From NCBI RefSeq assembly GCF_003116015.1, contig NZ_LGQZ01000105.1, forward strand, positions 1 to 43,377: DNA of 43,377 nucleotides, in the 5' to 3' direction. The translations under genes and the position numbers were made by a program. Under the pieces are notes generated by a model. It saw only the letters and a list, made by a program, of their open reading frames with translations, ran no database searches and was not told the origin of the DNA. Each line of letters starts with the position of its first letter. The first letter of the stretch is position 1. Shown here in pieces: positions 11,132 through 18,456 of the stretch. Origin of the DNA: Azospirillum sp. TSO22-1 (GTDB lineage: Bacteria > Pseudomonadota > Alphaproteobacteria > Azospirillales > Azospirillaceae).

Positions 11132-11677
11132 GGTTTTGCCTCCACGCGGCGGCGGGCCGGCGCCGGCCACCGCTCTCATGAACGCCGGGAGGGTCCGGTT
11201 CCATCCCTTGGGCCCGGGGTTCCCCCGGCCGGGGTCCGGCAAAAGTCGTATATACAGCCCTCGGTTATTAAAACGATCCGGACTGCTGATTGCGCCGCGC
11301 GGCCGGCTTGGTAAGTCCAATCCTCCCGCACTTCAAATTCTTCTAAAGCAGAGCGCGGACGCGACCGTTTCCCGCGAACCGCCGAGCGCCCACCCGAACG
11401 CGCGTTAACCAAGGATTAACTTTGCTGGGATGTCGCTGCATCTTGTCGTATTCGTGTAGACACGTACTAATTGTGTCCGCATCCGCGAGTATGCATTTCT
11501 CTCAATAAAGACGATATCCTTCGCCGGTGCTCCGTGCGCAAGACATCGGCGGCGGATCGCCTTGATCGCATTAGAGTATTCCACGATTTCCCTTGATCGG
11601 GAAGGGGACCCGTGCCAAGAATTACGTATATTACAAGAGTGAAACGCGTTCATGGCGAAGCTTTAGGGTGTCGACCA
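11132..11677. other. 546-base gene-free region, locally AT-rich
   Basis: This gap lies between the divergent genes at 10829 and 11678. The part from about 11400 to 11650 is clearly poorer in G+C than the rest of the window. It holds a TTAA-N7-TTAAC site at 11405-11420. A minus-strand reading frame of 82 codons (11405-11653) exists, but it lacks the codon bias of its neighbours and a clear ribosome site, so I do not call it a gene. The XRE gene could start upstream, at a GTG (11612) preceded by GAAGGGGA. No tRNA-like fold or transposase remnant is visible. Confidence 0.6.
11405..11420 (+). promoter_or_regulatory. CtrA-type binding site TTAA-N7-TTAAC
   Basis: TTAA at 11405-11408, seven bases, and TTAAC at 11416-11420 give an exact match to the full CtrA consensus known from alphaproteobacteria. 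It lies 258 bases before the XRE ATG and 274 bases before the start of the divergent small exported protein. In DNA this GC-rich two TTAA words at this spacing are improbable by chance. Whether the organism uses CtrA here is inference. Confidence 0.55.
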
Positions 11678-12274
11678 ATGACCGAAAAGAACGCACGCAA
11701 GAGGGGCAGGCGCGGGTCGCCCGAGTCCTGGTCGGTCGATGCACACGTGGGGCAGCGGGTGCGCATGCGCCGCACGCTCCTCGGCTACAGCCAGGAACGG
11801 CTTGGGGAGGCCATCGGCCTGACGTTCCAGCAGGTGCAGAAGTACGAGCGCGGTTCGAACCGCATCTCGGCCGGCACGCTGTACCGGTTGAGCCAAGTGC
11901 TCGACGTGCCGGTGAATTTCTTCTTCGACGCCTACGACGACCCGCACGCCAAGCCGGGCATGCCCCGTGGCGAGCCGCGGGCGGACGATGACGGCGAGGG
12001 CGTGATCAGCCGGCGCGAGGCGCGTCTGCTGCGTCTGTGGCGTGCGGCACCGCCGGCCATCGCCGACGAGATGCTGTCATTGCTGGCCGCGCTGTCGCCG
12101 GCGCTGGGCGAGGTGCGCGAGGGCGGCGAGGAGGATCAGGCGGTTTCGGCCAAGCCGGCGCCGTTGCGCATCGTCGACCGCGGCGACAGCGCCGCGTCGC
12201 GCCGCAACCGCCGCCGTCACGGCGCCGTGTGGGATCCGGCCGACATCTACCGCGCCAGCAAGACCGAGGCGTAA
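11678..12274 (+). CDS. XRE-family helix-turn-helix transcriptional regulator
   Basis: 198 residues. The HTH domain spans about 18-75: VGQRVRMRRTLLGYSQERLGEAIGLTFQQVQKYERGSNRISAGTL contains the Ser-Gln-Glu-x-Leu first helix and the TFQQVQKYERG recognition helix of Cro/C1-type repressors. A second region (about 100-145, SRREARLLRLWRAAPPAIADEMLSL) is helical and may dimerise. The C-terminus, about 160-198, is basic (SRRNRRRHG) and ends DIYRASKTEA. I recognise this alphaproteobacterial subgroup but not a target. The start could be the ATG at 11678 or a GTG 66 bases earlier with a better ribosome site. The CtrA-like site is upstream. Confidence 0.85.
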   Translation: MTEKNARKRGRRGSPESWSVDAHVGQRVRMRRTLLGYSQERLGEAIGLTFQQVQKYERGSNRISAGTLYRLSQVLDVPVNFFFDAYDDPHAKPGMPRGEPRADDDGEGVISRREARLLRLWRAAPPAIADEMLSLLAALSPALGEVREGGEEDQAVSAKPAPLRIVDRGDSAASRRNRRRHGAVWDPADIYRASKTEA

Positions 12275-12285
12275 CGCTTCCGGAA

Positions 12286-12331
12286 AACGAAAAACGCCGG
12301 CGGGGCGCTTGCCCGGCCGGCGTTTTTCGTT
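12286..12331. terminator. Bidirectional terminator between XRE regulator and DUF882 gene
   Basis: A perfect 15-base stem (12286-12300 with 12317-12331) encloses a 16-base GC-rich loop that can pair further. The stem begins AACGAAAAACG and ends CGTTTTTCGTT, giving a T-run on both strands. It starts 12 bases after the XRE stop and ends 15 bases before the convergent gene's stop, so it should serve both. Confidence 0.92.
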
Positions 12332-12345
12332 GAAGAAGCGGCCCC

Positions 12346-12933
12346 TTACCAGTGGCGGACCGGCCCGACGTCCATGTGCACGAAGCCCGAGCGCGGGTAA
12401 TAGCCGACGCCCCCGGCCTCCAGCGCCATCGCCTGCTGGGCGACGGCCTTCAGGTTGCGGTCGGGCAGCACCACGTCCACCGCCATGCCGCGGGTGTGAT
12501 AGCTTTCCTTGGCCACGCCGCGCGACCGGCGGCGCGCCAGCGCGTTGGTCTTGCGCGAGCGGTAGCCGCAGACGACCTTGAACGTCTCGCCGCTGTCCAG
12601 CTTCTGGCGCACCTGCCACAGCACGTCGAACAGGCGCGGGTCGGTGCGGCAGACCTGGTGCGCGCGGTGGTCGCGCAGCAGCATGTCCAGCTTGCGCAGC
12701 GCTTCCGGCCGGTAGGAACCGTTGGCCCAGTACACGTCGTCGAAATGGTCGCCGGTGTTGACGTTGTGCAGCGCCAGCCGGCGGACCGAGGCGCCCATCA
12801 GCGTCGCCGCCTCGGCGGCGGTCGGCGTCAGCAGAACCGGGGGAACCGTGGCCGCCGTCAGGGCGGCGAGACCGAAGCCCAGAAATCCGCGGCGCCCCAT
12901 GACCGGGGCGGAATCGTCCTCGTCTCTGTGCAT
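12346..12933 (-). CDS. Tat-exported DUF882/YcbK-type peptidase M15-like protein
   Basis: 195 residues. A twin-arginine signal (MGRRGFLGFGLAALTAA) precedes an Ala-rich cleavage region ending AEA. The mature domain is DUF882/YcbK: LALHNVNTGDHF, DVLWQVRQKLDSGETFKVVCGYRS and the zinc-site motifs SYHTRGMAVDV and GFVHMDVG, giving His-Asp-His ligands as in M15 (VanY/Hedgehog-like) metallopeptidases. Such proteins probably trim cell-wall cross-links; the E. coli homologue MepK cuts 3-3 cross-links made by L,D-transpeptidases. An L,D-transpeptidase is encoded divergently next door. I chose the ATG at 12933 because GAGGG lies five bases upstream; ATG 12945 and TTG 12948 are alternatives. Confidence 0.88.
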   Translation of the reverse strand: MHRDEDDSAPVMGRRGFLGFGLAALTAATVPPVLLTPTAAEAATLMGASVRRLALHNVNTGDHFDDVYWANGSYRPEALRKLDMLLRDHRAHQVCRTDPRLFDVLWQVRQKLDSGETFKVVCGYRSRKTNALARRRSRGVAKESYHTRGMAVDVVLPDRNLKAVAQQAMALEAGGVGYYPRSGFVHMDVGPVRHW

Positions 12934-13270
12934 GCCCACCCTCATCAATCCCTAGGCGATGAAAAGACGTCCAAGCGATGGCGGACCCAGGCGGATCCCA
13001 TTTGGATCAATGCCCGTAGCCTAAGAATGCTGGCTCGGGTTAGACCAAAATATTGTGGTCATCCAGGCCGCCTATCCGTATAGGCGAGGGCGGGATTGTT
13101 ATCAATCAAATTTTGACCAATTCGTCTAGGAAGGCGTAGGCCGGGAGTCATGACGGTTGAGCGCACAGTCCGAACAGCGGATTTGACGCGCGGCGCATCG
13201 CATTGTGCACCGCGGCGGTATAGAGTGGACGAATGAAGGGCCGCAGGGCGGCGTGGGTGAGGGTGACGGC
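12934..13270. other. Divergent promoter region between DUF882 and L,D-transpeptidase genes
   Basis: 337 bases without a gene, AT-richer than its surroundings (for example around 13041-13060 and 13096-13125). A perfect seven-base dyad, CGCCTAT and ATAGGCG with a CCGT centre, lies at 13069-13086, and TATAGA at 13219-13224 could serve as -10 for the transpeptidase, but I see no well-spaced -35. The dyad may be an operator shared by the two divergent cell-wall genes. Confidence 0.45.
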
Positions 13271-14437
13271 ATGACGGTAACGGGGGCGATTTCGAGGCTG
13301 CTGGTGGCGGCGCTGGTGGTGCCGATGCTGCTGGTTGCGGGCCCGACCCGGGCGCAGGCGCCGCTTCCCGCGACCAGTGTGACGCCGTTCCACGCCCAGC
13401 TGGCCGCCTGGGCCGACCGTCTGGACGCCCGCGCCGCCGAACTGGAGGGGCAGCCGGTGCCGCCGGCCACCCGCATCGGCTCCGGTCCGCTGCTGAAGAA
13501 GGGCGCCGAGGGCGAACGGGTGGAGCGGCTGGTGCAGCGCCTGATCGAACTGGGCCATCTGCCGCCGGACCTTCGCACCGGCCGGTTCGACGACGCGATC
13601 GATGCGGCGGTGCGCGCCTTCCAGGTCGGGCTGGGGCTGAAGGCGGACGGGAAGGTCGGCGGCGGCACGCGGATCGCCCTCGACCGCACGCCGCAGGAGG
13701 CGGCCCGCCTGATGCGGCAGAGCGCCCAGGCGATGCGCGCCTTCCGCGAGGCGGCGCCGGAGTCGGTGCTGATCGTCAACCTGCCGAGCCAGGAGACGAC
13801 GCTGGTCCGCGGCGACCGGCTGGAACTGACCATGCGCTCCATCGTCGGCCGGCCGGAGCGCGAGACGCCGCTGCTCGAGGACCGCATCACCCACATCATC
13901 GTCAACCCGACCTGGACGGTGCCGCCGACGGTCCTGAAGAAGGACAAGCTGCCGAACCTGCGCGAGCGCGGCACCACCGGCATCGAGAACGCCATCGTCT
14001 ACCTGGACGGCGAGCCGGTGCTGCCGGAGACGGTGGACTGGAAGACGGTGACGCCGGGCCGCGTGCGCATCGTGCAGCAGCCGGGTGACTGGAACGCGCT
14101 GGGCCGCTTCCGATTCAACCTGACCAACCCGCACAACATCTACCTGCACAGCACCAACGAGCCGCGGCTGTTCGACCGCGACGTCCGCACCATCAGCTCC
14201 GGCTGCGTGCGCCTGCAGGACGCGCGCGGGCTGGCCGAGCTTCTGCTGGCCGAGGTCGGCGTCACCCCGCAGAAGATCGACGACCTGCTGGCCAAGGGCG
14301 AGCCGCAGTGGATCAAGGTGCGCTCGCTGCCGGTGCGCTTCGTCTACTGGACGGCGACGGTGGCGCCGGATGGCGTCATCCGCCTGCACCCCGACGTCTA
14401 CGATCTGGGCGAGGAGCGCGCGCCGACCGGCGCCTGA
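13271..14437 (+). CDS. L,D-transpeptidase (YcbB-type) with peptidoglycan-binding domain
   Basis: 388 residues. A Sec signal peptide (hydrophobic 10-28, ending TRAQA) leads to a PG_binding_1 domain at about 85-130 (GAEGERVERLVQRLIELGHL and AVRAFQVGLGLKADGKVG). The catalytic YkuD domain is at about 170-330, with His293 in YLHSTNEP and the nucleophile Cys312 in ISSGCVRL. The arrangement and the segment NPTWTVPPTVLKKD match YcbB/LdtD-type enzymes that make 3-3 peptidoglycan cross-links in the periplasm. It is shorter than E. coli LdtD. The ATG has GAGGGTG nearby. Its divergent neighbour is a probable endopeptidase for the same bonds. Confidence 0.93.
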   Translation: MTVTGAISRLLVAALVVPMLLVAGPTRAQAPLPATSVTPFHAQLAAWADRLDARAAELEGQPVPPATRIGSGPLLKKGAEGERVERLVQRLIELGHLPPDLRTGRFDDAIDAAVRAFQVGLGLKADGKVGGGTRIALDRTPQEAARLMRQSAQAMRAFREAAPESVLIVNLPSQETTLVRGDRLELTMRSIVGRPERETPLLEDRITHIIVNPTWTVPPTVLKKDKLPNLRERGTTGIENAIVYLDGEPVLPETVDWKTVTPGRVRIVQQPGDWNALGRFRFNLTNPHNIYLHSTNEPRLFDRDVRTISSGCVRLQDARGLAELLLAEVGVTPQKIDDLLAKGEPQWIKVRSLPVRFVYWTATVAPDGVIRLHPDVYDLGEERAPTGA

Positions 14438-14491
14438 CCCGCGCGTCGCGTGTTGCATGACCGTTTCCCCGACACGCGGCCTGGAAGCGGC

Positions 14492-15571
14492 ATGACACCC
14501 GGTCCGTTCCTGCGCGCCCTCGATTCGCGTCTGGCGGCGGAGAAGCCGGAACTGGCGCCGATGCTCCGCGCCTACCGCGACGCCGACCGCCTGCTCCGGC
14601 GCATGGGCCTGCTGCCGCGCGGCGAGTCGCTGGCGACCCGCGCCCGCTGGTGGCCGCTGATCGTCGTGCTCGGCGCCGAAACGCCGGCCCGGGTGGCCTT
14701 CCTCGAGGGCATCCGTCCCGCCGGCGCCGGGCCGTCCGCCGCGCTGTACGTCCACGGCGCGGCGCCCGCCGGCGACCTGCGGATCCCCGCCGGGCTCCCC
14801 GACGGCCTCCGCGCCGTGGCGTCCGACAGCCCGCGCCTGCGCGGCCGGCTCCTGCTGGATGTCGCGGGGGACGCCGCGCCGCCCGCCGGGGCGGTGATCG
14901 AGCAGGCGGACCTCGTGCTGCTGTTCGCCGACGCGGACCAGCCCGACTCCGAAGCGCTGGTCGAGGCGCTGGCCGCGGCCTCGCGGCGCGCCGACGCCGG
15001 CAAGCTGCTCACCGTCCGCTCGGAGGCCGGCCTTGCCGACATCGACGCCCGGCTGGCCGAGGCCGCCGCGGCGTGCGACCGCCGCACCGCCGGCCTGCTC
15101 GACGCGGTGGCGGAGGAGGTGGAGGACGAACTGGTGCCCTACCTGCAGGCGGCGCTCGCCCGCTGGCGGCGCGGCGTGCGGCGCGGGGCGCTCGTCTGGA
15201 CCGCGCTGCTGGCGCTGGTGCTGGGCAGCGCCGTCGCCCTGGCCGGCACCGGCAACGTGCCGGCCTTCGCCGCCTGGCTGGGCGAGGCCGCCGCGGCGGC
15301 CGGCGGGGCGCCGGTGCGGCTGCTGGTGCTGGCAGCCGGCGTCGGCGGCCTGTGGCTGGCCGGGCACCAGTGGGTGCGCCGGGTCGTAGCTCAGCGCGTC
15401 GCCGCCGAGCTGCCGGCGCGCATGGGAGAGGCCGACCTGAGCCCGCGCCGCGCCTTCCTGCGCGGCACCGGGCCGTTCCGCCGGGGCGTCGCCGGCTGGG
15501 GCCGCGGCGCCCGCCGGCGCCTCACCGCCATCCGGGCCGCCATCCACGCCGCGGCGCGGGCCAATCCCTGA
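14492..15571 (+). CDS. Membrane protein resembling a dynamin-like GTPase without P-loop
   Basis: 359 residues. Residues about 5-58 (RALDSRLAAEKPELAPML, then MGLLPRGESLATRARWWPL) resemble the start of a family of alphaproteobacterial dynamin-like GTPases in which WWPLI-VLG is followed by a GKS P-loop. Here residues 61-70 read GAETPARVAF, so the GKS/T is gone. A hydrophobic ADLVLLFADADQPDSEALV strand (about 144-162) sits where the G3 region would be, and no NKxD is visible. Two membrane helices follow at about 233-253 and 275-295, with a basic C-terminal end. My reading is a pseudo-GTPase membrane protein; an unrelated two-helix protein is possible. The ATG is 55 bases after the transpeptidase stop. 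Confidence 0.55.
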   Translation: MTPGPFLRALDSRLAAEKPELAPMLRAYRDADRLLRRMGLLPRGESLATRARWWPLIVVLGAETPARVAFLEGIRPAGAGPSAALYVHGAAPAGDLRIPAGLPDGLRAVASDSPRLRGRLLLDVAGDAAPPAGAVIEQADLVLLFADADQPDSEALVEALAAASRRADAGKLLTVRSEAGLADIDARLAEAAAACDRRTAGLLDAVAEEVEDELVPYLQAALARWRRGVRRGALVWTALLALVLGSAVALAGTGNVPAFAAWLGEAAAAAGGAPVRLLVLAAGVGGLWLAGHQWVRRVVAQRVAAELPARMGEADLSPRRAFLRGTGPFRRGVAGWGRGARRRLTAIRAAIHAAARANP

Positions 15572-15607
15572 TCCCCACCCGTTCGTACGCAGACCGCCCA
15601 TGCGCCA

Positions 15608-15635
15608 TTGCCCTTGCGGTGGGGCGTGCTATAAA
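15608..15635 (+). promoter_or_regulatory. Promoter for aroQ-accBC
   Basis: TTGCCC (15608-15613), a 16-base spacer and TATAAA (15630-15635) lie 33 bases before the aroQ GTG. Four of six -35 and five of six -10 bases match. As aroQ, accB and accC follow with short gaps, this is probably the promoter of the whole operon. Confidence 0.6.
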
Positions 15636-15667
15636 CGCGCCACTTGGACGTGGAGAAGGACAGTCCT

Positions 15668-16117
15668 GTGGCGATCGACGCGTCGGTCCTGGTGCTGAAC
15701 GGGCCGAACCTCAACATGCTGGGCGTGCGCGAACCGCACATCTACGGCTCGCTGACGCTCGACGACCTGGAAGCCGCGTGCCAGGAGCGCGCGGAGCAGC
15801 TCGGGCTGACCATCGACTTCCGGCAGTCGAACCACGAGGGCGAGCTGGTCACCTGGATCCAACAGGCCCGCACCGAGCATGACGGCATCGTCATCAACGC
15901 CGGCGCCTACACGCACACCTCGGTCGCCATCATGGACGCGCTGATCCTGGCGGAGCTGCCGGTGGTCGAGGTGCACCTCTCCAACATCTTCAAGCGGGAG
16001 CCCGTCCGCCACCACTCGTACATCACCGGGGTGGCCAAGGGCATGATCTGCGGCTTCGGGCCGCACGGCTACCTGCTGGCGCTGGACGCCATGCAGCGCA
16101 TCCTCGGCCGCGACTGA
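15668..16117 (+). CDS. aroQ: Type II 3-dehydroquinate dehydratase
   Basis: 149 residues. It catalyses dehydration of 3-dehydroquinate to 3-dehydroshikimate in the shikimate pathway. Family motifs are the N-terminal VLNGPNLNMLGVREP (catalytic Arg and the flexible lid that follows with Tyr), RQSNHEGELV, INAGAYTHTSVAI, EVHLSNIFKREPVRHHSY and the terminal G-fold. The GTG at 15668 has GGAGAAGGA seven bases upstream; a TTG 24 bases earlier lacks one. It heads the aroQ-accB-accC operon, an arrangement common in proteobacteria. Confidence 0.96.
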   Translation: MAIDASVLVLNGPNLNMLGVREPHIYGSLTLDDLEAACQERAEQLGLTIDFRQSNHEGELVTWIQQARTEHDGIVINAGAYTHTSVAIMDALILAELPVVEVHLSNIFKREPVRHHSYITGVAKGMICGFGPHGYLLALDAMQRILGRD

Positions 16118-16140
16118 AAAGCACGGGATTTCAAGAGACT

Positions 16141-16590
16141 ATGGCGAACTTCGACATCGACGGCGACCTCATCCGCAAGCTTGCGGACCTGCTGCGCGAG
16201 ACCGGGCTGAACGAGATCGAGTTCGCCGAGGGCGACAAGAGCCTGCGCGTCTCGCGCGGCGCCCCCGCCGCCTCGGCGCACGTGGTGCACGCGGCCGTCC
16301 CGGCGGCGGTCGTGGCGGCGGCTCCGGCCGCCACCCCGGTCAAGGGCGCCGCCCATCCCGGCGCGCTCACCTCGCCGATGGTGGGCACCGCCTATCTGGC
16401 GCCGGAGCCGGGTGCCGGCCCCTTCGTCAAGGTCGGCGACACGGTGAAGGCCGGCCAGACCGTCCTCATCATCGAGGCGATGAAGGTGATGAACCCGATC
16501 AAGGCGCCGCGCGGCGGCACCGTGACCGAGGTGGCGATCACCGACGGCCAGCCGGTGGAATTCGGCGAAGTCCTCCTGGTCATCGAGTAA
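16141..16590 (+). CDS. accB: Acetyl-CoA carboxylase biotin carboxyl carrier protein
   Basis: 149 residues. The N-terminal helix-strand (about 4-40, IRKLADLLRETGLNEIEF and SLRVSRG) matches AccB. An Ala/Val/Pro-rich swinging linker (about 41-75) leads to the biotinyl domain (about 76-149), with EAMKVMNPI carrying the biotinylated Lys122 and the thumb-like SPMVGTAYLAPEPGA segment. It carries carboxyl-biotin between AccC and the carboxyltransferase in malonyl-CoA synthesis. It starts 23 bases after aroQ and is followed closely by accC. Confidence 0.97.
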   Translation: MANFDIDGDLIRKLADLLRETGLNEIEFAEGDKSLRVSRGAPAASAHVVHAAVPAAVVAAAPAATPVKGAAHPGALTSPMVGTAYLAPEPGAGPFVKVGDTVKAGQTVLIIEAMKVMNPIKAPRGGTVTEVAITDGQPVEFGEVLLVIE

Positions 16591-16606
16591 GGGAAGGACG
16601 CGTCCC

Positions 16607-17956
16607 TTGGCGATGTTCGAAAAGATCCTGATCGCCAACCGCGGTGAGATTGCGCTTCGCATCCACCGCGCGTGCCGCGAGATGGGCATCCACACGGTGG
16701 CGGTGCACTCCACCGCCGACGCTGACGCCATGCACGTGCGCCTCGCCGACGAGAGCGTCTGCATCGGCCCGGCCCCGGCGCGCGAGAGCTACCTCAACAT
16801 CCCGGCGATCCTGTCGGCGGCGACGATCACCGGCGCGGATGCCATCCACCCGGGCATCGGCTTCCTGTCGGAGAACGCGCAGTTCGCCGAGATGGTGGAG
16901 GAGCACGGCTTCACCTTCATCGGCCCGACCGCCGACCACATCCGCATCATGGGCGACAAGGTCACCGCCAAGAAGACGGTGAGCGACCTCGGCCTGCCGG
17001 TGGTGCCGGGCTCCGACGGCCCGGTGCCGACCGTCGAGGAGGCGGAGAAGGTCGCCCGCGACATCGGCTATCCGGTGCTGATCAAGGCGGCGGCCGGCGG
17101 CGGCGGCAAGGGCATGAAGGTCGCCCGCAACCCCGAGCATCTGCGCGAGGCCTACCAGCTCGCCCGCGGCGAGGCGCGCGCCGCCTTCGGCAACGACGAG
17201 GTCTACATCGAGAAGTACCTCGGCCGTCCGCGCCACATCGAGATCCAGCTGCTGGCCGATCTGCACGGCAACGTGGTGCACTTCGGCGAGCGCGACTGCT
17301 CGGTGCAGCGGCGCCACCAGAAGGTCATCGAGGAGGCGCCGAGCCCGGCGCTGAACGCCGCCCAGCGTGACTTCATCGGCGAACTGGCGGCGCGCACCAC
17401 GCGCGGCTTCGGCTACCGCGGCGTCGGCACGATGGAGTTCCTGTTCGAGGACGGGCAGTTCTACTTCATCGAGATGAACACCCGCCTGCAGGTCGAGCAC
17501 ACGATCAGCGAGATGATCACCGGCGTCGATCTGGTGCGCGAGCAGATCCGCGTCGCGGCGGGCGCGCCGCTCGGCTACACCCAGGCGGACATCCGCTTCC
17601 AGGGCCACGCCATCGAGTGCCGCGTCAACGCCGAGAACCCGGAGACCTTCGTGCCGTCGCCGGGCAAGATCGACGGCTACCACGCGCCGGGCGGCCTGGG
17701 CGTGCGCGTCGATTCGGCGCTGTACGACGGCTACCGGGTGCCGCCGCACTACGACAGCCTGATCTCCAAGCTGGTGGTACACGGCACGACCCGCAACGAG
17801 TGCCTGATGCGCCTGCGCCGCGCCATCGAGGAGTACGTGATCGGCGGCGTCGACACGACCCTGCCGCTGCACGAGCGCATCATCGCCGAGCCGGACTTCA
17901 TCAACGGCGCCTACGACATCCACTGGCTGGAACAGCTGATGGGGATGAGGAAGTAG
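16607..17956 (+). CDS. accC: Acetyl-CoA carboxylase biotin carboxylase subunit
   Basis: 449 residues, full length. ATP-dependent carboxylation of biotin on AccB, first half of acetyl-CoA carboxylase. It opens with FEKILIANRGEIALRIHRAC. The ATP-grasp has the glycine-rich loop KAAAGGGGKGMKVA, followed by ERDCSVQRRHQKVIEEAPSP, EFLFEDGQFYFIEMNTRLQVEH (catalytic Glu and Arg) and the C-terminal domain GHAIECRVNAENP. The start is a TTG at 16607, eight bases after GGGAAGGA; the ATG two codons later is too far from it. Downstream of the stop a repeat-bracketed nuclease gene interrupts the usual neighbourhood. Confidence 0.97.
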   Translation: MAMFEKILIANRGEIALRIHRACREMGIHTVAVHSTADADAMHVRLADESVCIGPAPARESYLNIPAILSAATITGADAIHPGIGFLSENAQFAEMVEEHGFTFIGPTADHIRIMGDKVTAKKTVSDLGLPVVPGSDGPVPTVEEAEKVARDIGYPVLIKAAAGGGGKGMKVARNPEHLREAYQLARGEARAAFGNDEVYIEKYLGRPRHIEIQLLADLHGNVVHFGERDCSVQRRHQKVIEEAPSPALNAAQRDFIGELAARTTRGFGYRGVGTMEFLFEDGQFYFIEMNTRLQVEHTISEMITGVDLVREQIRVAAGAPLGYTQADIRFQGHAIECRVNAENPETFVPSPGKIDGYHAPGGLGVRVDSALYDGYRVPPHYDSLISKLVVHGTTRNECLMRLRRAIEEYVIGGVDTTLPLHERIIAEPDFINGAYDIHWLEQLMGMRK

Positions 17957-17983
17957 CCGCCGAAGAACAGGTTTGCGTTCAAA

Positions 17984-18029
17984 GCCCTCCCCCACCTCCG
18001 GTGGGGGAGGGTTGGGTGGGGGCAGCGGC
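17984..18029 (+). repeat. REP-like palindromic repeat, left copy
   Basis: A 46-base element made of a 12-base-pair stem (CCCTCCCCCACC paired with GGTGGGGGAGGG, 17985-18011) and a tail GTTGGGTGGGGGC then AGCGGC. The reverse complement recurs at 18398-18443 with 44 of 46 bases identical; the two differences are the two partners of one stem base pair (A-T here, G-C there). It begins 28 bases after the accC stop and ends one base before the stop of the minus-strand DUF559 gene. Confidence 0.9.
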
Positions 18030-18030
18030 T

Positions 18031-18381
18031 CTACCGAGACTCCAGAACCACCAGGATCGTCTCCGCCACGCCCATCGGGTTCTCCAGAACCTCGTGATTC
18101 CAGAAGCGCAGGATCCGCCAGCCCTGGGCGGTCAGGTACTCCGCCCGTTGGCTGTCGCGCCGAACTGTGTTGGCGTGTCCTTCGCCATCGCATTCGACGG
18201 CGGCATGCGCTTCCAAGCAGGCGAAATCCAGCACATAGGGTGGGCCCGGGTGCTGCCGCCGGAACTTCCAGCCACCGACTTGGCGGGCGCGCAATAGATG
18301 CCACAGCGCGCGTTCCGCTGGCGTCGGGTCGCGCCGCAGCGTGCGCGCCTTCTCAAGCGTGCTGTCGGGAATTCGTCCCAT
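18031..18381 (-). CDS. DUF559 (Vsr-like) endonuclease-domain protein
   Basis: 116 residues. DUF559 pattern: TLRRDPTPAERALWHLLRAR, then GWKFRRQHPGPPYVLDFAC, the acidic AAVECDGEGH and the ending WRILRFWNHEVLENP with a terminal helix. The D-(x)n-E-x-D arrangement and the Lys/Arg/Gln-His residues are those of a small PD-(D/E)XK-like nuclease related to Vsr; the cellular role of DUF559 proteins is not established. The ATG at 18381 follows the conserved MGRIP start. The coding region fills the space between two inverted repeats almost completely and is transcribed against accC. Confidence 0.85.
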   Translation of the reverse strand: MGRIPDSTLEKARTLRRDPTPAERALWHLLRARQVGGWKFRRQHPGPPYVLDFACLEAHAAVECDGEGHANTVRRDSQRAEYLTAQGWRILRFWNHEVLENPMGVAETILVVLESR

Positions 18382-18397
18382 GCGGATCCTCGGGCAG

Positions 18398-18443
18398 GCC
18401 GCTGCCCCCACCCAACCCTCCCCCGCCGGAGGCGGGGGAGGGC
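18398..18443 (-). repeat. REP-like palindromic repeat, right inverted copy
   Basis: Reverse-complement copy of 17984-18029. The stem reads CCCTCCCCCGCC with GGCGGGGGAGGG on the minus strand, so the A-T pair of the left copy is replaced by G-C with pairing kept. It begins 16 bases upstream of the DUF559 ATG and ends 13 bases before the RNase T2 stop. Confidence 0.9.
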
Positions 18444-18456
18444 TCGTCTGCTTCAC

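Noticed and set aside
11405..11653. 82-codon minus-strand reading frame in the AT-rich gap
   Set aside because: No Shine-Dalgarno, codon use unlike the neighbours, and it would cover the probable control region of the XRE gene; no family recognised.
13183..13224. TTGACG and TATAGA as a promoter for the L,D-transpeptidase
   Set aside because: The spacing is about 30 bases, too long for a sigma-70 promoter; only the -10-like box was mentioned.
15382..15400. Short stretch resembling a tRNA D-arm (GTAGCTCAG)
   Set aside because: It lies inside the coding region of the gene at 14492 and cannot be extended into a cloverleaf.
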